A stretch of 10,567 nucleotides of DNA from DATMXS01 sp050260275 (GCA_050260275.1 JBLNBX010000265.1:1-10567); one strand, 5' to 3'. Shown: positions 1-6,926, counted from the stretch's first letter. Numbers and translations: made by a program. Notes: generated by a model not told the origin, from the sequence alone.

Positions 1-2061
1 GTCCACCGTCAGGGCTTGCGCCACCGAGTCGCCCGCATCGCCGGCCGCGACGGCGAATGACTCCGATGTCCCCCAGCTCTGAGTGCTCCACTGGGTGCCC
101 GAAGCGTGCACGCCGGCATCCGCGCGTCCCGAAACTGCCGTCTCAGCCGCCGCCGCAGTCCGCGCCAGCAGGCTCGTTCCGCCCCACCTCACGTCTATCG
201 CGAACTGGCTTGACGTGCCTGTATGTGCGTAATCGAACCTGATGTCCACGCGGTCGCCGGCTTTGAGCAGGTTCGCCGGGATCGTGCAGCTTCCAAGCCG
301 CGTCAAGGCCGTCGAGCTGGTGGCTGTCCCGGCGCTGCTGCACAGCACCTGCACCGCCGTATGTGTCTGCCCCAGGTGCACTGCCTTGTGCGCGTTAGCA
401 GTCGTGCTGTACCAGACGTCGCCGCTCGACGGAGCCGTGGGATCTGTCGACGTTCCCGCGTCCTGCCAGGCCGCCCGCGTGCTCGAACTCGCCGCCTTGA
501 AAGACGGAGCCTGCACGCGGCCGTCCGCCTCGATGCGCCCCAGCTCCGTTCCGCCTGCCGTCAACCACCGCTGCAGCGGGTCCGCGCCCTGCCCCTGCCC
601 TGCCCGGATGGTCAGGCTGGTTGCTCCCGTTGCCGGCTCGGCGTCGAAAACGTAGAGCGTCGTCCCGCCGTTATTGTTGCCGACCGAAAGCTTCCGGTTC
701 GCGTTATCCCACGTCAGCCGCGCCGCATTCGATGCCAGGTTGCCGGTGGCATCTACGAACGGCACCGAGCCCGCGGTGAAGCCGGTATACAGGCATGCAT
801 TCCACTGCGCGTCGACGCCGTTCGACACCAGGCAGCGGCCCGCCGGCGCGATTGGCAGCCGCGCCCACTGCACCGGCGAGGATCCCTGCGCCACGATCAG
901 GTCGCCGCGGGCCGGGTTCGCCGTAACGGTGTCGGAGTGCGCGGGGCCCAGCAGCGCGTGTCCCATCGGTTCACGGGCGTCCGACATGCGCGGGTCCGCG
1001 TCCGTAACGTACCTGTTCGTCTCCGAAGGGACGCCCGCCGTCCCCGCCAGCGCTGCCTTCTCGGTCGCGCTCGGGTCGTTCGCGTTGCTGTGCGTCGCGA
1101 AGTTGAGCGCCAGCTTCGATTCCCGGATGCCCGCCACATCTGAAACGTTGGCATCGGACACCACTCCCATGCCCAGCGAGGGGTTCGGGTACGTTCCCGT
1201 CAGAGCGCCGCCCGCCGTCCCCGTCGGATTCGACGCATCGCCGATGCGGTAGCTCGCCACCAGTTCATCGCCGAACTGTGGGATGGACTCCGCCGCGAAC
1301 GTGATCGTGCTTCCATCCAGCTTGTAATCCACACCGGCCTTCTGCAGGACGCCGTTCCGGTACAACTGCAGGCTCTCAGCCGGCATCGGCGCGCCGGCGA
1401 GCGCGAAGACGGCATTTACTCCGTTCACCACGCCCGTGGGCGTCTCCGCATCCGCGAATCCCGGACCCGCCCCCACAGCGGAGCCGCACGGACCCGCCGT
1501 GCCGTCCACTCGCACGCAGTCCGTCAGGTTCCCGACCACCGCTTCGAGCGAACCGTCAGCCGCTATCATCGCTGCCCGCGACGGCGCGAATCCCGCCCCC
1601 TTCACCGGCCTGACTGCGAGGTCGTTGAGCAACCCAACAACGGCCGACTGCGGGATCTCGGTCTCCGCCGCCGGAGGCTGCACCACGCCGCCCGGAGTCG
1701 CCGGGCCCGTGATGCGAACGTCCTTCAGCCGCAGCACAGCGGTGCTCGGCGGCACCGCCCACATCTCCTCGAACTGGATCCTGCCGTTGCTGTTGTAGCG
1801 CACCACGTAGTAGCCCGCCGGCACCGCGTTGGTCGTTGGCACCAGTTGCACGCGCACCACGCCGTTCACGACGGGCAGCGTGATGCTCTGCATTCCGATG
1901 ACTGATGAATCGTTCGCCTGAAAACTCTTCCACTCGATGAAAAGAACACCCTCGAACGGGCTGCCGTCGGCCTTGTAGACGACGTCCTGGATGGTTGTGA
2001 GCTGCGGAGCGGCGCTAAGCGACACAGCCATTGCCATCAACGCCGCGATTGACCGGAACAT
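1..2061 (-). CDS. Large secreted modular protein with tail-fibre-like modules, C-terminus beyond the left edge
   Basis: Reading the minus strand from the ATG at 2061 gives 687 codons without a stop, so the gene continues past base 1. Residues 1-18 (start MFRSIAALMAMAVSLSAAPQ) look like a Sec signal peptide, so the product is probably exported. Residues about 22-115 form a small beta-rich domain. Residues about 207-272 (TPTGVVNGVNAVF to VASYRIGD) resemble a module I associate with phage tail and adhesin-like proteins. Then come GGALTGTYPNPSLG (about 285-297), NRYVTDADPRMSDAR (about 349-363), a GHALLGPAHSDT / GDLIVAQG segment (367-393), and GDVWYSTTANAHKAV (about 548-562). The C-terminal visible part is Gly/Thr/Ser-rich and beta-like. 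An AGGAGG ribosome site lies 7 nt before the ATG. The function is unknown: a surface fibre or adhesin is a guess from module style. No phage genes flank it. Confidence 0.85.
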   Translation of the reverse strand, partial: MFRSIAALMAMAVSLSAAPQLTTIQDVVYKADGSPFEGVLFIEWKSFQANDSSVIGMQSITLPVVNGVVRVQLVPTTNAVPAGYYVVRYNSNGRIQFEEMWAVPPSTAVLRLKDVRITGPATPGGVVQPPAAETEIPQSAVVGLLNDLAVRPVKGAGFAPSRAAMIAADGSLEAVVGNLTDCVRVDGTAGPCGSAVGAGPGFADAETPTGVVNGVNAVFALAGAPMPAESLQLYRNGVLQKAGVDYKLDGSTITFAAESIPQFGDELVASYRIGDASNPTGTAGGALTGTYPNPSLGMGVVSDANVSDVAGIRESKLALNFATHSNANDPSATEKAALAGTAGVPSETNRYVTDADPRMSDAREPMGHALLGPAHSDTVTANPARGDLIVAQGSSPVQWARLPIAPAGRCLVSNGVDAQWNACLYTGFTAGSVPFVDATGNLASNAARLTWDNANRKLSVGNNNGGTTLYVFDAEPATGATSLTIRAGQGQGADPLQRWLTAGGTELGRIEADGRVQAPSFKAASSSTRAAWQDAGTSTDPTAPSSGDVWYSTTANAHKAVHLGQTHTAVQVLCSSAGTATSSTALTRLGSCTIPANLLKAGDRVDIRFDYAHTGTSSQFAIDVRWGGTSLLARTAAAAETAVSGRADAGVHASGTQWSTQSWGTSESFAVAAGDAGDSVAQALTVD

Positions 2062-2063
2062 GC

Positions 2064-2077
2064 CTCAGCCTCCTGAG
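2064..2077 (-). promoter_or_regulatory. Ribosome-binding site inside a small hairpin, before the secreted modular protein
   Basis: On the minus strand the bases just before the ATG at 2061 read CTCAG-GAGG-CTGAG. This is a perfect 5 bp stem whose 4 nt loop is the core of the AGGAGG Shine-Dalgarno site (2074-2069, 7 nt from the ATG). The site both fixes the start codon and suggests that ribosome access could be modulated by folding. The upstream leader carries a second CTGAG (2150-2146) that could compete for the CTCAG arm. Whether this has any regulatory effect cannot be told from sequence. Confidence 0.5.
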
Positions 2078-2092
2078 CTATGGGAAGAAAGA

Positions 2093-2119
2093 GGCCCGGA
2101 CCCATTCGTGGCCCGGGCC
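2093..2119 (-). terminator. Terminator-like hairpin in the leader of the secreted modular protein
   Basis: Minus-strand RNA would pair GGCCCGG (2119-2113) with CCGGGCC (2099-2093). A further inner CCA/TGG stem closes a CGAA tetraloop (TTCG on the plus strand). The hairpin is followed by TCTTTCTTCCC (2092-2082), a pyrimidine and U-rich tract. It lies about 20 nt before the ribosome-binding site of the downstream gene. It could end read-through from serS or act as an attenuator. The 5' arm overlaps a competing stem at 2116-2146. Confidence 0.5.
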
Positions 2120-2146
2120 GTGAGCGCGAGGAGCGCACTACCGGCC
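2116..2146 (-). promoter_or_regulatory. Alternative leader hairpin overlapping the terminator stem
   Basis: In the minus-strand transcript GGCCG (2146-2142) can pair with CGGCC (2120-2116), with an inner GCGC/GCGC stem around the loop TCCTC. Bases 2116-2119 are also part of the 5' arm of the terminator-like hairpin at 2093-2119, so the two folds exclude each other. A weak -10-like TATAGA sits just upstream on the minus strand (2156-2151) and would start RNA close to this hairpin. No known riboswitch consensus was recognised. Confidence 0.35.
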
Positions 2147-2150
2147 TCAG

Positions 2151-2156
2151 TCTATA
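2151..2156 (-). promoter_or_regulatory. Weak -10-like element before the leader of the secreted modular protein
   Basis: On the minus strand TATAGA (2156-2151) follows GGGCT. No convincing -35 hexamer is found 16-18 nt upstream. If used, RNA would start about 2145-2143, at the beginning of the alternative hairpin at 2146-2116, giving a leader of about 83 nt. This is a candidate on position alone. Confidence 0.2.
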
Positions 2157-2213
2157 AGCCCGGTTGTGCGGCAGACGGCCCCGGCCCGGGGCTAAGTGCC
2201 TGAGTAAGTGGAG

Positions 2214-2250
2214 AAAAAATCCTTCTCGCCGGCGCGAATCGCAACGCCGG
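2214..2250 (-). terminator. Putative terminator after serS
   Basis: Just past the serS stop (TAA, 2255-2253), the minus strand has the inverted repeat CCGGCG (2250-2245) / CGCCGG (2234-2229) with a 10 nt loop. Eight nt later comes a run of six T (2219-2214). The gap between stem and T-run is longer than in a textbook intrinsic terminator. A second small stem, GAGAA/TTCTC (about 2227-2211), overlaps the T-run. A plausible end for the peptidase-serS transcript. Confidence 0.45.
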
Positions 2251-2252
2251 TG

Positions 2253-3536
2253 TTACGCGATGTCGCCCTGTTTCGTTATCCGCTCGGCGTTCATATAGGG
2301 CCGCAGCGCCTCGGGTATCAGCACCTCGCCGTCGCGCTGCTGGTAGTTCTCAAGAATCGCAATCCACGTCCTGCCGATCGCCAGCCCGCTGCCGTTCAGC
2401 GTGTGGACGTAATACGGCTTTCCCTTCGCCGACTTCGCCCGAATCGACGCGCGCCGCGCCTGGAAAGCCTCGAAGTTCGAGCACGAGGAGATCTCCTTGT
2501 ACGCGTTCAGCCCGGGCAGCCACACCTCGATGTCGTACGTCTTCGCGGACGAAAAGCCGATGTCGCCGGTGCACAGAGCCACCGTGCGGAACGGCAGCCC
2601 CAGACGCCGCAGGATGTCCTCGGCGTCGTCTGTCAGCTTCTCCAGTTCGTCGTAGCTCGTCTCCGGCTCGGCGAACTTAACCAGCTCCACTTTCTGAAAC
2701 TGGTGCTGCCGGATGATGCCCCGCACGTCGCGCCCGTAGGCGCCCGCTTCGCTCCGAAAACACGCGGTAAACGCGCACAGCTTGACCGGAAGCCGCTCCG
2801 CCTCGATCGTCTCCTTCCGGTAGAGGTTAGTCACCGGCACCTCGGCTGTCGGCACAAGCCACAGGTCGGAGCTCTCGCACTTGAACAGGTCCTCGGCGAA
2901 CTTGGGAAGCTGGCCGGTGCCGTACAGGCTGTCGGAGTTGACCATGAACGGCGGCAGCACCTCGGTGTAGCCGTGCTCGCGCGTGTGTACGTCGAGCATG
3001 AAGTTCGCCAGCGCGCGCTCCAGCCGCGCGCCCGCGCCCCAGTACACCGCGAACCGCGCGCCCGTTATTTTCGCCGCCCGTTCCATGTCGAGCACGCCCA
3101 GTTCCGGCCCCAGGTCCCAGTGCGCCTTCGGTTCGAAATCGAACTCGCGCGGCGTGCCCCACCGCCGCACCTCGACGTTTTCCGCTTCGCTCTTGCCCAC
3201 CGGCACGGACTCGTGCGGCACGTTCGGAACTCGCGCCAGCGCCTCGCGAAACTCCTCATCCACGGCCTCCGCCGCCGCGTCCAGCTCGGCTATGCGGTCG
3301 CCAATCGCGCGCACCTTCTGCTGCCGTTCGGTAGTGTCGACGCCCGCGCGCCGCAGCTTCCCTATCTCCGCGGTCTCCGCATTGCGCTGTGCCTTGAGCG
3401 CTTCGGCCTCGGTGAGCGCCGCGCGCCGTCGCGAATCCATCTCCCGGAACTTATCTACATCCAGCGTGAACCCGCGCGTGGCCAGCCGCCGCGCTATCTC
3501 GTCGAGGTTGTTCTGGAAATATGCCAAATCGTACAT
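2253..3536 (-). CDS. serS: Seryl-tRNA synthetase
   Basis: This class II aminoacyl-tRNA synthetase charges tRNA-Ser (and tRNA-Sec) with serine in the cytoplasm. The 427-residue protein is the usual bacterial length. Residues about 30-100 are charged and helical, matching the N-terminal coiled-coil arm that grips the long variable arm of tRNA-Ser. The catalytic core shows the TAE serine-binding motif (PTAEVPVTN, about 229-237), motif 2 with FRSEAGAYGRDVRG (260-273) and RQHQFQKVEL (276-285), and motif 3 with NGSGLAIGRTWIAILENYQ (381-399). I chose the ATG at 3536 (MYDLAYFQNN) and not an upstream in-frame start, because the upstream 38 residues overlap the peptidase gene and do not look like SerS. 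An AGGAG overlapping the peptidase stop codon is about 13 nt before this ATG. Only 16 nt separate it from the preceding peptidase gene, so the two are probably co-transcribed. Confidence 0.97.
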   Translation of the reverse strand: MYDLAYFQNNLDEIARRLATRGFTLDVDKFREMDSRRRAALTEAEALKAQRNAETAEIGKLRRAGVDTTERQQKVRAIGDRIAELDAAAEAVDEEFREALARVPNVPHESVPVGKSEAENVEVRRWGTPREFDFEPKAHWDLGPELGVLDMERAAKITGARFAVYWGAGARLERALANFMLDVHTREHGYTEVLPPFMVNSDSLYGTGQLPKFAEDLFKCESSDLWLVPTAEVPVTNLYRKETIEAERLPVKLCAFTACFRSEAGAYGRDVRGIIRQHQFQKVELVKFAEPETSYDELEKLTDDAEDILRRLGLPFRTVALCTGDIGFSSAKTYDIEVWLPGLNAYKEISSCSNFEAFQARRASIRAKSAKGKPYYVHTLNGSGLAIGRTWIAILENYQQRDGEVLIPEALRPYMNAERITKQGDIA

Positions 3537-3552
3537 AGACCTAGTGCTGCTC

Positions 3553-5010
3553 CTATCGCGCGCCAGCGAAAGCGGCCGCGTTCGGGTTGTTCGCGTTCCA
3601 CTCCGGCGCCTGCTCGCTGTTTGCGAGCCGCGCCACGCCCTCGGCCACAAAGCGCGTAATCTTCTCCATGTTCGCGTAGTCGAGCTTGTGCCACTCGTCA
3701 GACACTTTGTGGTAGTCCGGGAACTCGAGCGCGACGCTCATCGTGTGTGCCGGAATCCCCCTGGCCGCGAAACTCACGTTGTCGCTTCTGGCGAAGTACT
3801 CGTCCCACTGGGGATTGCGCACGAACCTCACGCCCATCTCTTCCGCCGCGCGCGCGAAAGCGTCTCCCACGCCGCTGTAGTCCGCCCCGGTCATTCCCGC
3901 GCTGCCGTGAGCGGGTCCGGCGGGGTCGTCGATGCGCCCCATCTGTTCGAGGTTGACGTTGGCGATCGTCTTCGCCAGCGGTTCAAGCGGCTTCGAAACG
4001 TAGTGACGCGACCCGAACAGCCCCAGCTCCTCGCCGAACCAGGCGATGAACAGGACGCTCCTGCGCGGGGGCGCCGCCACCAGCGCGTTGGCCACCTCGA
4101 TCATCGACGCCGTCCCGCTGGCGTTGTCGTTCGCGCCGTTCATGATGCGGTCGTCTGCATCTCCGGGCAGCAGGCCCATGTGATCGTAGTGCGCCGAGAC
4201 GATGACGTACGTGTCGCGCAGTTTAGGGTCCGTTCCGCGCACGAGCCCCGCCACGTTGCGGAGCCGAACCGGTTCGCGCTCGGGTTCGGCGACGTGAACG
4301 GTCGCCTTGAACGCCTGGCCCTCGCGGAAGGCCTTGAGCAGGTCGGCATCCCCCGCGCTCAGCCACAGCGCCTGGGGCTCCTCCATGCTCACCAGCCGCC
4401 TGGACGCCTGAGCGGGCCCGGGCAGCGTGGTCTCGCCGATCACTATCACGACTGCCGCGCGTGCACCGTCTATCCTGTCTCGCAGTTCAAGAAAAGAGCG
4501 GTATGCGTTTCGCCGCGCCTCCGCGCCTCGTAGCGCGTTGTAGTCCGGCGCTTCCACCAGCACCACTTTGTTCTCGATGCGCGCCGGGGTGGCCTCCTCC
4601 ACGGTGGTTACCTTCACGGCCTCCATGCCGTCGAGCTTCGCGCCGCGCGCCTGCGCCCCGACGACAGTGATGTGCTCCGCCGGGATCGCATACGTCTTCC
4701 CCTCGGCCTCTATCGCGACCTCTGCGCCGTCCAGATTCGCCTTCACCAGCGCGAAATTCGCGTTCTGGAAGTAGCTTCCGCCGCCGCCTGCCGGCTCGAG
4801 GCCGAGCCGCATGAACTGCGCCGCGATGTACTCCGCTGCCGCCTCCTGCCCCCTCGATGGCGTGCCCCGGCCTTCCAGAGCGTCCGACGCCAGGAAGGCC
4901 ACGTGAGCCTTCAGTGCCCCCGCCGAGATCCGTTCGAGCGCCTCGCTCGGCAGCTCCGTCGCGCACACGGACCCCACGGCAAAGCACAGCAGCAGAGACA
5001 AACGTCGCAT
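3553..5010 (-). CDS. Secreted M28-family zinc aminopeptidase
   Basis: Probably an exported metallo-exopeptidase that removes N-terminal residues from peptides using a two-zinc centre. The 485-residue protein starts MRRLSLLLCFAVGSVCA, a Sec signal peptide with likely cleavage near residue 17. No good lipobox is present. The middle (about 100-250) looks like the inserted PA-like region common in this family. The M28 catalytic domain follows: SAHYDHMG (zinc ligand H274), NGANDNASG (bridging D295), WFGEELG (catalytic E327, ligand E328), NLEQMGR (E355 where many relatives have Asp) and FPDYHKVSD (ligand H434). I preferred the ATG at 5010 over the in-frame TTG at 5016. A weak GAAAG lies upstream. 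It is divergent from glnA across 129 nt and is followed after 16 nt by serS. Substrate and exact subfamily cannot be read from sequence. Confidence 0.93.
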   Translation of the reverse strand: MRRLSLLLCFAVGSVCATELPSEALERISAGALKAHVAFLASDALEGRGTPSRGQEAAAEYIAAQFMRLGLEPAGGGGSYFQNANFALVKANLDGAEVAIEAEGKTYAIPAEHITVVGAQARGAKLDGMEAVKVTTVEEATPARIENKVVLVEAPDYNALRGAEARRNAYRSFLELRDRIDGARAAVVIVIGETTLPGPAQASRRLVSMEEPQALWLSAGDADLLKAFREGQAFKATVHVAEPEREPVRLRNVAGLVRGTDPKLRDTYVIVSAHYDHMGLLPGDADDRIMNGANDNASGTASMIEVANALVAAPPRRSVLFIAWFGEELGLFGSRHYVSKPLEPLAKTIANVNLEQMGRIDDPAGPAHGSAGMTGADYSGVGDAFARAAEEMGVRFVRNPQWDEYFARSDNVSFAARGIPAHTMSVALEFPDYHKVSDEWHKLDYANMEKITRFVAEGVARLANSEQAPEWNANNPNAAAFAGAR

Positions 5011-5076
5011 TAACAATACTTTCGCACGTCCGCGCGCTCCGCGCGTTGCGCCTATTCCGCCTATAGATTATTTCGA

Positions 5077-5107
5077 TTGGCTTACGGCGCGTACCCGGCC
5101 TTATGCT
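5077..5107 (+). promoter_or_regulatory. Weak candidate sigma70-type promoter for glnA
   Basis: TTGGCT (5077-5082) and TATGCT (5102-5107) fit -35 and -10 hexamers with a long 19 nt spacer. If used, transcription would begin about 5114, exactly at the start of the hairpin before the glnA ribosome site. No sigma54-type -24/-12 (GG-N10-GC) promoter was found in the 129 nt between the peptidase and glnA. This is the best match only and not a strong one. Confidence 0.25.
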
Positions 5108-5113
5108 TGACTC

Positions 5114-5135
5114 GTGCAGCGTTTCTGCACGGAGG
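5114..5135 (+). promoter_or_regulatory. Hairpin abutting the glnA Shine-Dalgarno site
   Basis: GTGCAG (5114-5119) and CTGCAC (5125-5130) are a perfect 6 bp inverted repeat around the loop CGTTT, immediately followed by the strong ribosome site GGAGG (5131-5135), 4 nt before the glnA ATG at 5140. The GGAGG decides the glnA start over the in-frame upstream ATG at 5077. The dyad could be an mRNA 5' stem affecting stability or initiation, or a protein operator. Sequence alone does not separate these. Confidence 0.5.
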
Positions 5136-5139
5136 ATCA

Positions 5140-6549
5140 ATGACCGCCAAAGAAGTTCTCGACTTCGCCCGGAAGAACACAGCGAGGCAGATCGACCTGC
5201 GCTTCAGCGACATCCCGGGATTGTGGCACCACGTTTCGTACCCCATTTCCGAGCTGTCTGAGGAATCCTTCGAAGAAGGCTTCGGCTTCGACGGCTCCAG
5301 TATTCGTGCCTGGGCGTCCATCAGCGAGAGCGATATGCTGCTCATGCCCGACGCCTCTACAGCCTTCATGGATCCCTTCGCGGCGACTCCGACGCTCGTC
5401 ATGTACTGCGATGTGATCGACCCCATCACTCGACAGCACTACGAGCGTGACCCGCGCTGGATAGCGCGTAAGGCCGAGATGTATGTCAAGAACACCGGCC
5501 TCGCCGATACCGTCTACTTCGGCGCGGAAGCCGAGTTCTTCGTCTTCGACAACATCAGGTTCGACCAGAACGAGCACAGCGGTTATTACTTCATCGATGC
5601 GGATGAGGGCCGCTGGAATTCCGGCCGCGAGGGCGAAAACCTCGGCTACCGGCCCCGCTACAAGCAGGGTTACTTCCCCGTTCCTCCCACCGATCACCAT
5701 CAGGACCTGCGCACCGAGATGGTCCAGACCATGCAGAGCTGTGGCCTGACCGTCGAGGCGCATCACCACGAGGTTGCCACCGCCGGCCAGGCGGAAATCG
5801 ACCTGCGCTTCGACCGGCTGCTCAAGTCGGCGGACAACATGATGCTGTACAAGTACATCGTCCGCAACGTCGCGAACAAGCACGGAAAGACGGCGACGTT
5901 CATGCCGAAGCCGATCTTCGCCGACAACGGCAGCGGCATGCACTGCCACCAGAGCCTCTGGAAAGAAGGCCAGCCGCTGTTTGCCGGCGACTGCTACGCC
6001 GGGCTGAGCCAGACGGCGCTGTACTATATCGGCGGCCTGCTCAAGCACGCGCGCGCGCTGTCCGCCCTCATCGCACCCACCACCAACAGCTATAAGCGCC
6101 TGGTGCCGGGGTACGAGGCTCCCGTCAACCTGGCCTACTCGCGCCGCAACCGCTCGGCCGCCGTGCGCATCCCGATGTACTCGTCCAACCCGAAAGCGAA
6201 GCGCGTCGAGTTCCGGCCGCCGGACCCGTCTTGCAACCCGTACCTCGCTTTCGCGGCGATGGCGATGGCCGGCATGGACGGCGTGCTCAACAAGTACAAC
6301 CCCGGCGAACCGCTCGATAAGGACATCTACGACATGGCGCCTGAAGAGCTCCGCGATGTGCCCTCGATGCCCGCTTCGCTCGACGAGGCCCTCAACTGCC
6401 TCGAAGAGGACCACGCCTTCCTGCTCAAGGGCGACGTGTTCACCGAAGAGATGCTCGAGGCCTTCATCGACTACAAGCGCAAGAACGAGGCCGATGCGGT
6501 GCGCCTGCGCCCGCATCCGTACGAGTTCGCCCTGTACTACGACATCTAG
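5140..6549 (+). CDS. glnA: Type I glutamine synthetase
   Basis: Makes glutamine from glutamate, ammonia and ATP, the main entry of ammonium into the cell. It works as a cytoplasmic dodecamer in this family. The 469-residue length is standard for bacterial GSI. Visible signatures are GFGFDGSSIRAW (47-58), the metal-binding GAEAEFFVFD (128-137, E130 and E132), E211 and E219 in HHHEVATAGQAEID, the ATP-site NGSGMHCH (263-270), KRLVPGYEAPVNLAYSRRNRS (319-339) and RVEFRPPDPSCNPYLAFAAM (355-374, E357). Tyr397 in DKDIYDMAPEEL sits at the site adenylylated by GlnE in the GSI-beta group, so covalent control is expected. GlnE itself is not in the window. The gene starts at the ATG after GGAGG, stands alone on the plus strand, and ends before a strong hairpin. 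No PII or ntr gene is adjacent. Confidence 0.98.
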   Translation: MTAKEVLDFARKNTARQIDLRFSDIPGLWHHVSYPISELSEESFEEGFGFDGSSIRAWASISESDMLLMPDASTAFMDPFAATPTLVMYCDVIDPITRQHYERDPRWIARKAEMYVKNTGLADTVYFGAEAEFFVFDNIRFDQNEHSGYYFIDADEGRWNSGREGENLGYRPRYKQGYFPVPPTDHHQDLRTEMVQTMQSCGLTVEAHHHEVATAGQAEIDLRFDRLLKSADNMMLYKYIVRNVANKHGKTATFMPKPIFADNGSGMHCHQSLWKEGQPLFAGDCYAGLSQTALYYIGGLLKHARALSALIAPTTNSYKRLVPGYEAPVNLAYSRRNRSAAVRIPMYSSNPKAKRVEFRPPDPSCNPYLAFAAMAMAGMDGVLNKYNPGEPLDKDIYDMAPEELRDVPSMPASLDEALNCLEEDHAFLLKGDVFTEEMLEAFIDYKRKNEADAVRLRPHPYEFALYYDI

Positions 6550-6574
6550 TCCGCGCTCTATATCGCAGTCCTGC

Positions 6575-6608
6575 GCCCCGCGAGAAGCCAGAGGGCTCCT
6601 CGCGGGGC
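6575..6608 (+). terminator. Strong hairpin terminator after glnA
   Basis: GCCCCGCGAG (6575-6584) pairs perfectly with CTCGCGGGGC (6599-6608). After one A/C mismatch, AGCC pairs with GGCT around an AGAG loop. This 10 + 4 bp stem lies 26 nt after the glnA stop and is followed by ACTATTTCCT, a modest T-rich stretch. It probably ends the glnA transcript, although the T-tract is short. Confidence 0.65.
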
Positions 6609-6714
6609 AGACTATTTCCTGGGCTGAATCCGCGCCACTTGTGGTGCGCGAGCCGTCCGGAATAGAAGGGCTGAACGGCAGGCCCGCGGCTTGCGCAATG
6701 CATGCTGCAAGGTT

Positions 6715-6749
6715 TTCCGCGGTCATATGATCGCGGCTCGATTGAGGCC
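6715..6749 (+). repeat. Palindromic repeat, copy 1
   Basis: The unit begins TTCCGCGGTCATATGATCG, continues CGG, then CTCGATTGAGGCC. The core 6718-6737 is a 20 bp inverted repeat with one G-T wobble position, followed by a conserved tail ATTGARGCC. It matches copy 3 at 32 of 35 positions and lies 71 nt before copy 2, in the same orientation. Confidence 0.75.
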
Positions 6750-6785
6750 TCCCAGTTAGTAACTAGGCCGACCTTTTCAGACCAT

Positions 6786-6818
6786 TTCCGCGGTCACGTG
6801 ACCGCGGCCCACTGAAGC
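6786..6818 (+). repeat. Palindromic repeat, copy 2, with compensatory changes
   Basis: The core 6788-6807, CCGCGGTCACGTGACCGCGG, is a perfect 20 bp palindrome, followed by CCCACTGAAGC. Compared with copies 1 and 3 the central TA has become CG (both sides changed together) and a T has become C so that a G-T wobble becomes G-C. The dyad is therefore preserved or improved despite sequence change. Spacing to copy 3 is 89 nt. Confidence 0.75.
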
Positions 6819-6874
6819 GTGGCGGTTTTCCGGCCTCGCCTCCACCCGCTGAGCCTGATCATCTCCTTCCCTTA

Positions 6875-6909
6875 TTCCGCGGTCATATGATCGCGGCCCC
6901 ATTGAAGCC
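6875..6909 (+). repeat. Palindromic repeat, copy 3
   Basis: TTCCGCGGTCATATGATCG, then CGGCCCCATTGAAGCC. The palindromic core is 6878-6897 with the same single G-T wobble as copy 1. The tail CATTGAAGCC is the fullest version of the conserved 3' flank. All three copies point the same way. Confidence 0.75.
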
Positions 6910-6926
6910 AAACAAAGGAAGCTGCT

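Noticed and set aside
223..1143. 306-codon plus-strand open frame over the modular protein
   Set aside because: Very Arg-rich translation, no start context, and it lies antisense to the uninterrupted minus-strand frame.
2208..3659. 483-codon open frame antisense to serS
   Set aside because: Composition is Arg/Pro-rich and unlike a real protein. serS on the minus strand explains the sequence completely.
2983..4533. 516-codon plus-strand frame spanning serS and the peptidase
   Set aside because: It crosses a real gene boundary and is antisense to two well-supported genes, so it is an artefact of composition.
5029..5045. Tandem TCCGCGCG repeat upstream of the peptidase
   Set aside because: An 8 bp GC-only direct repeat is expected by chance in this composition and shows no further structure.
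5137..6726. 529-codon open frame antisense to glnA
   Set aside because: It is a shadow of the GC-rich third codon positions of glnA. Its translation is Arg/Val/Ala-rich with no recognisable motif, while glnA on the other strand is unmistakable.
6715..6909. A short CRISPR array
   Set aside because: Repeat intervals are unequal (71 and 89 nt), the repeats themselves vary at the dyad, and no cas gene is present.
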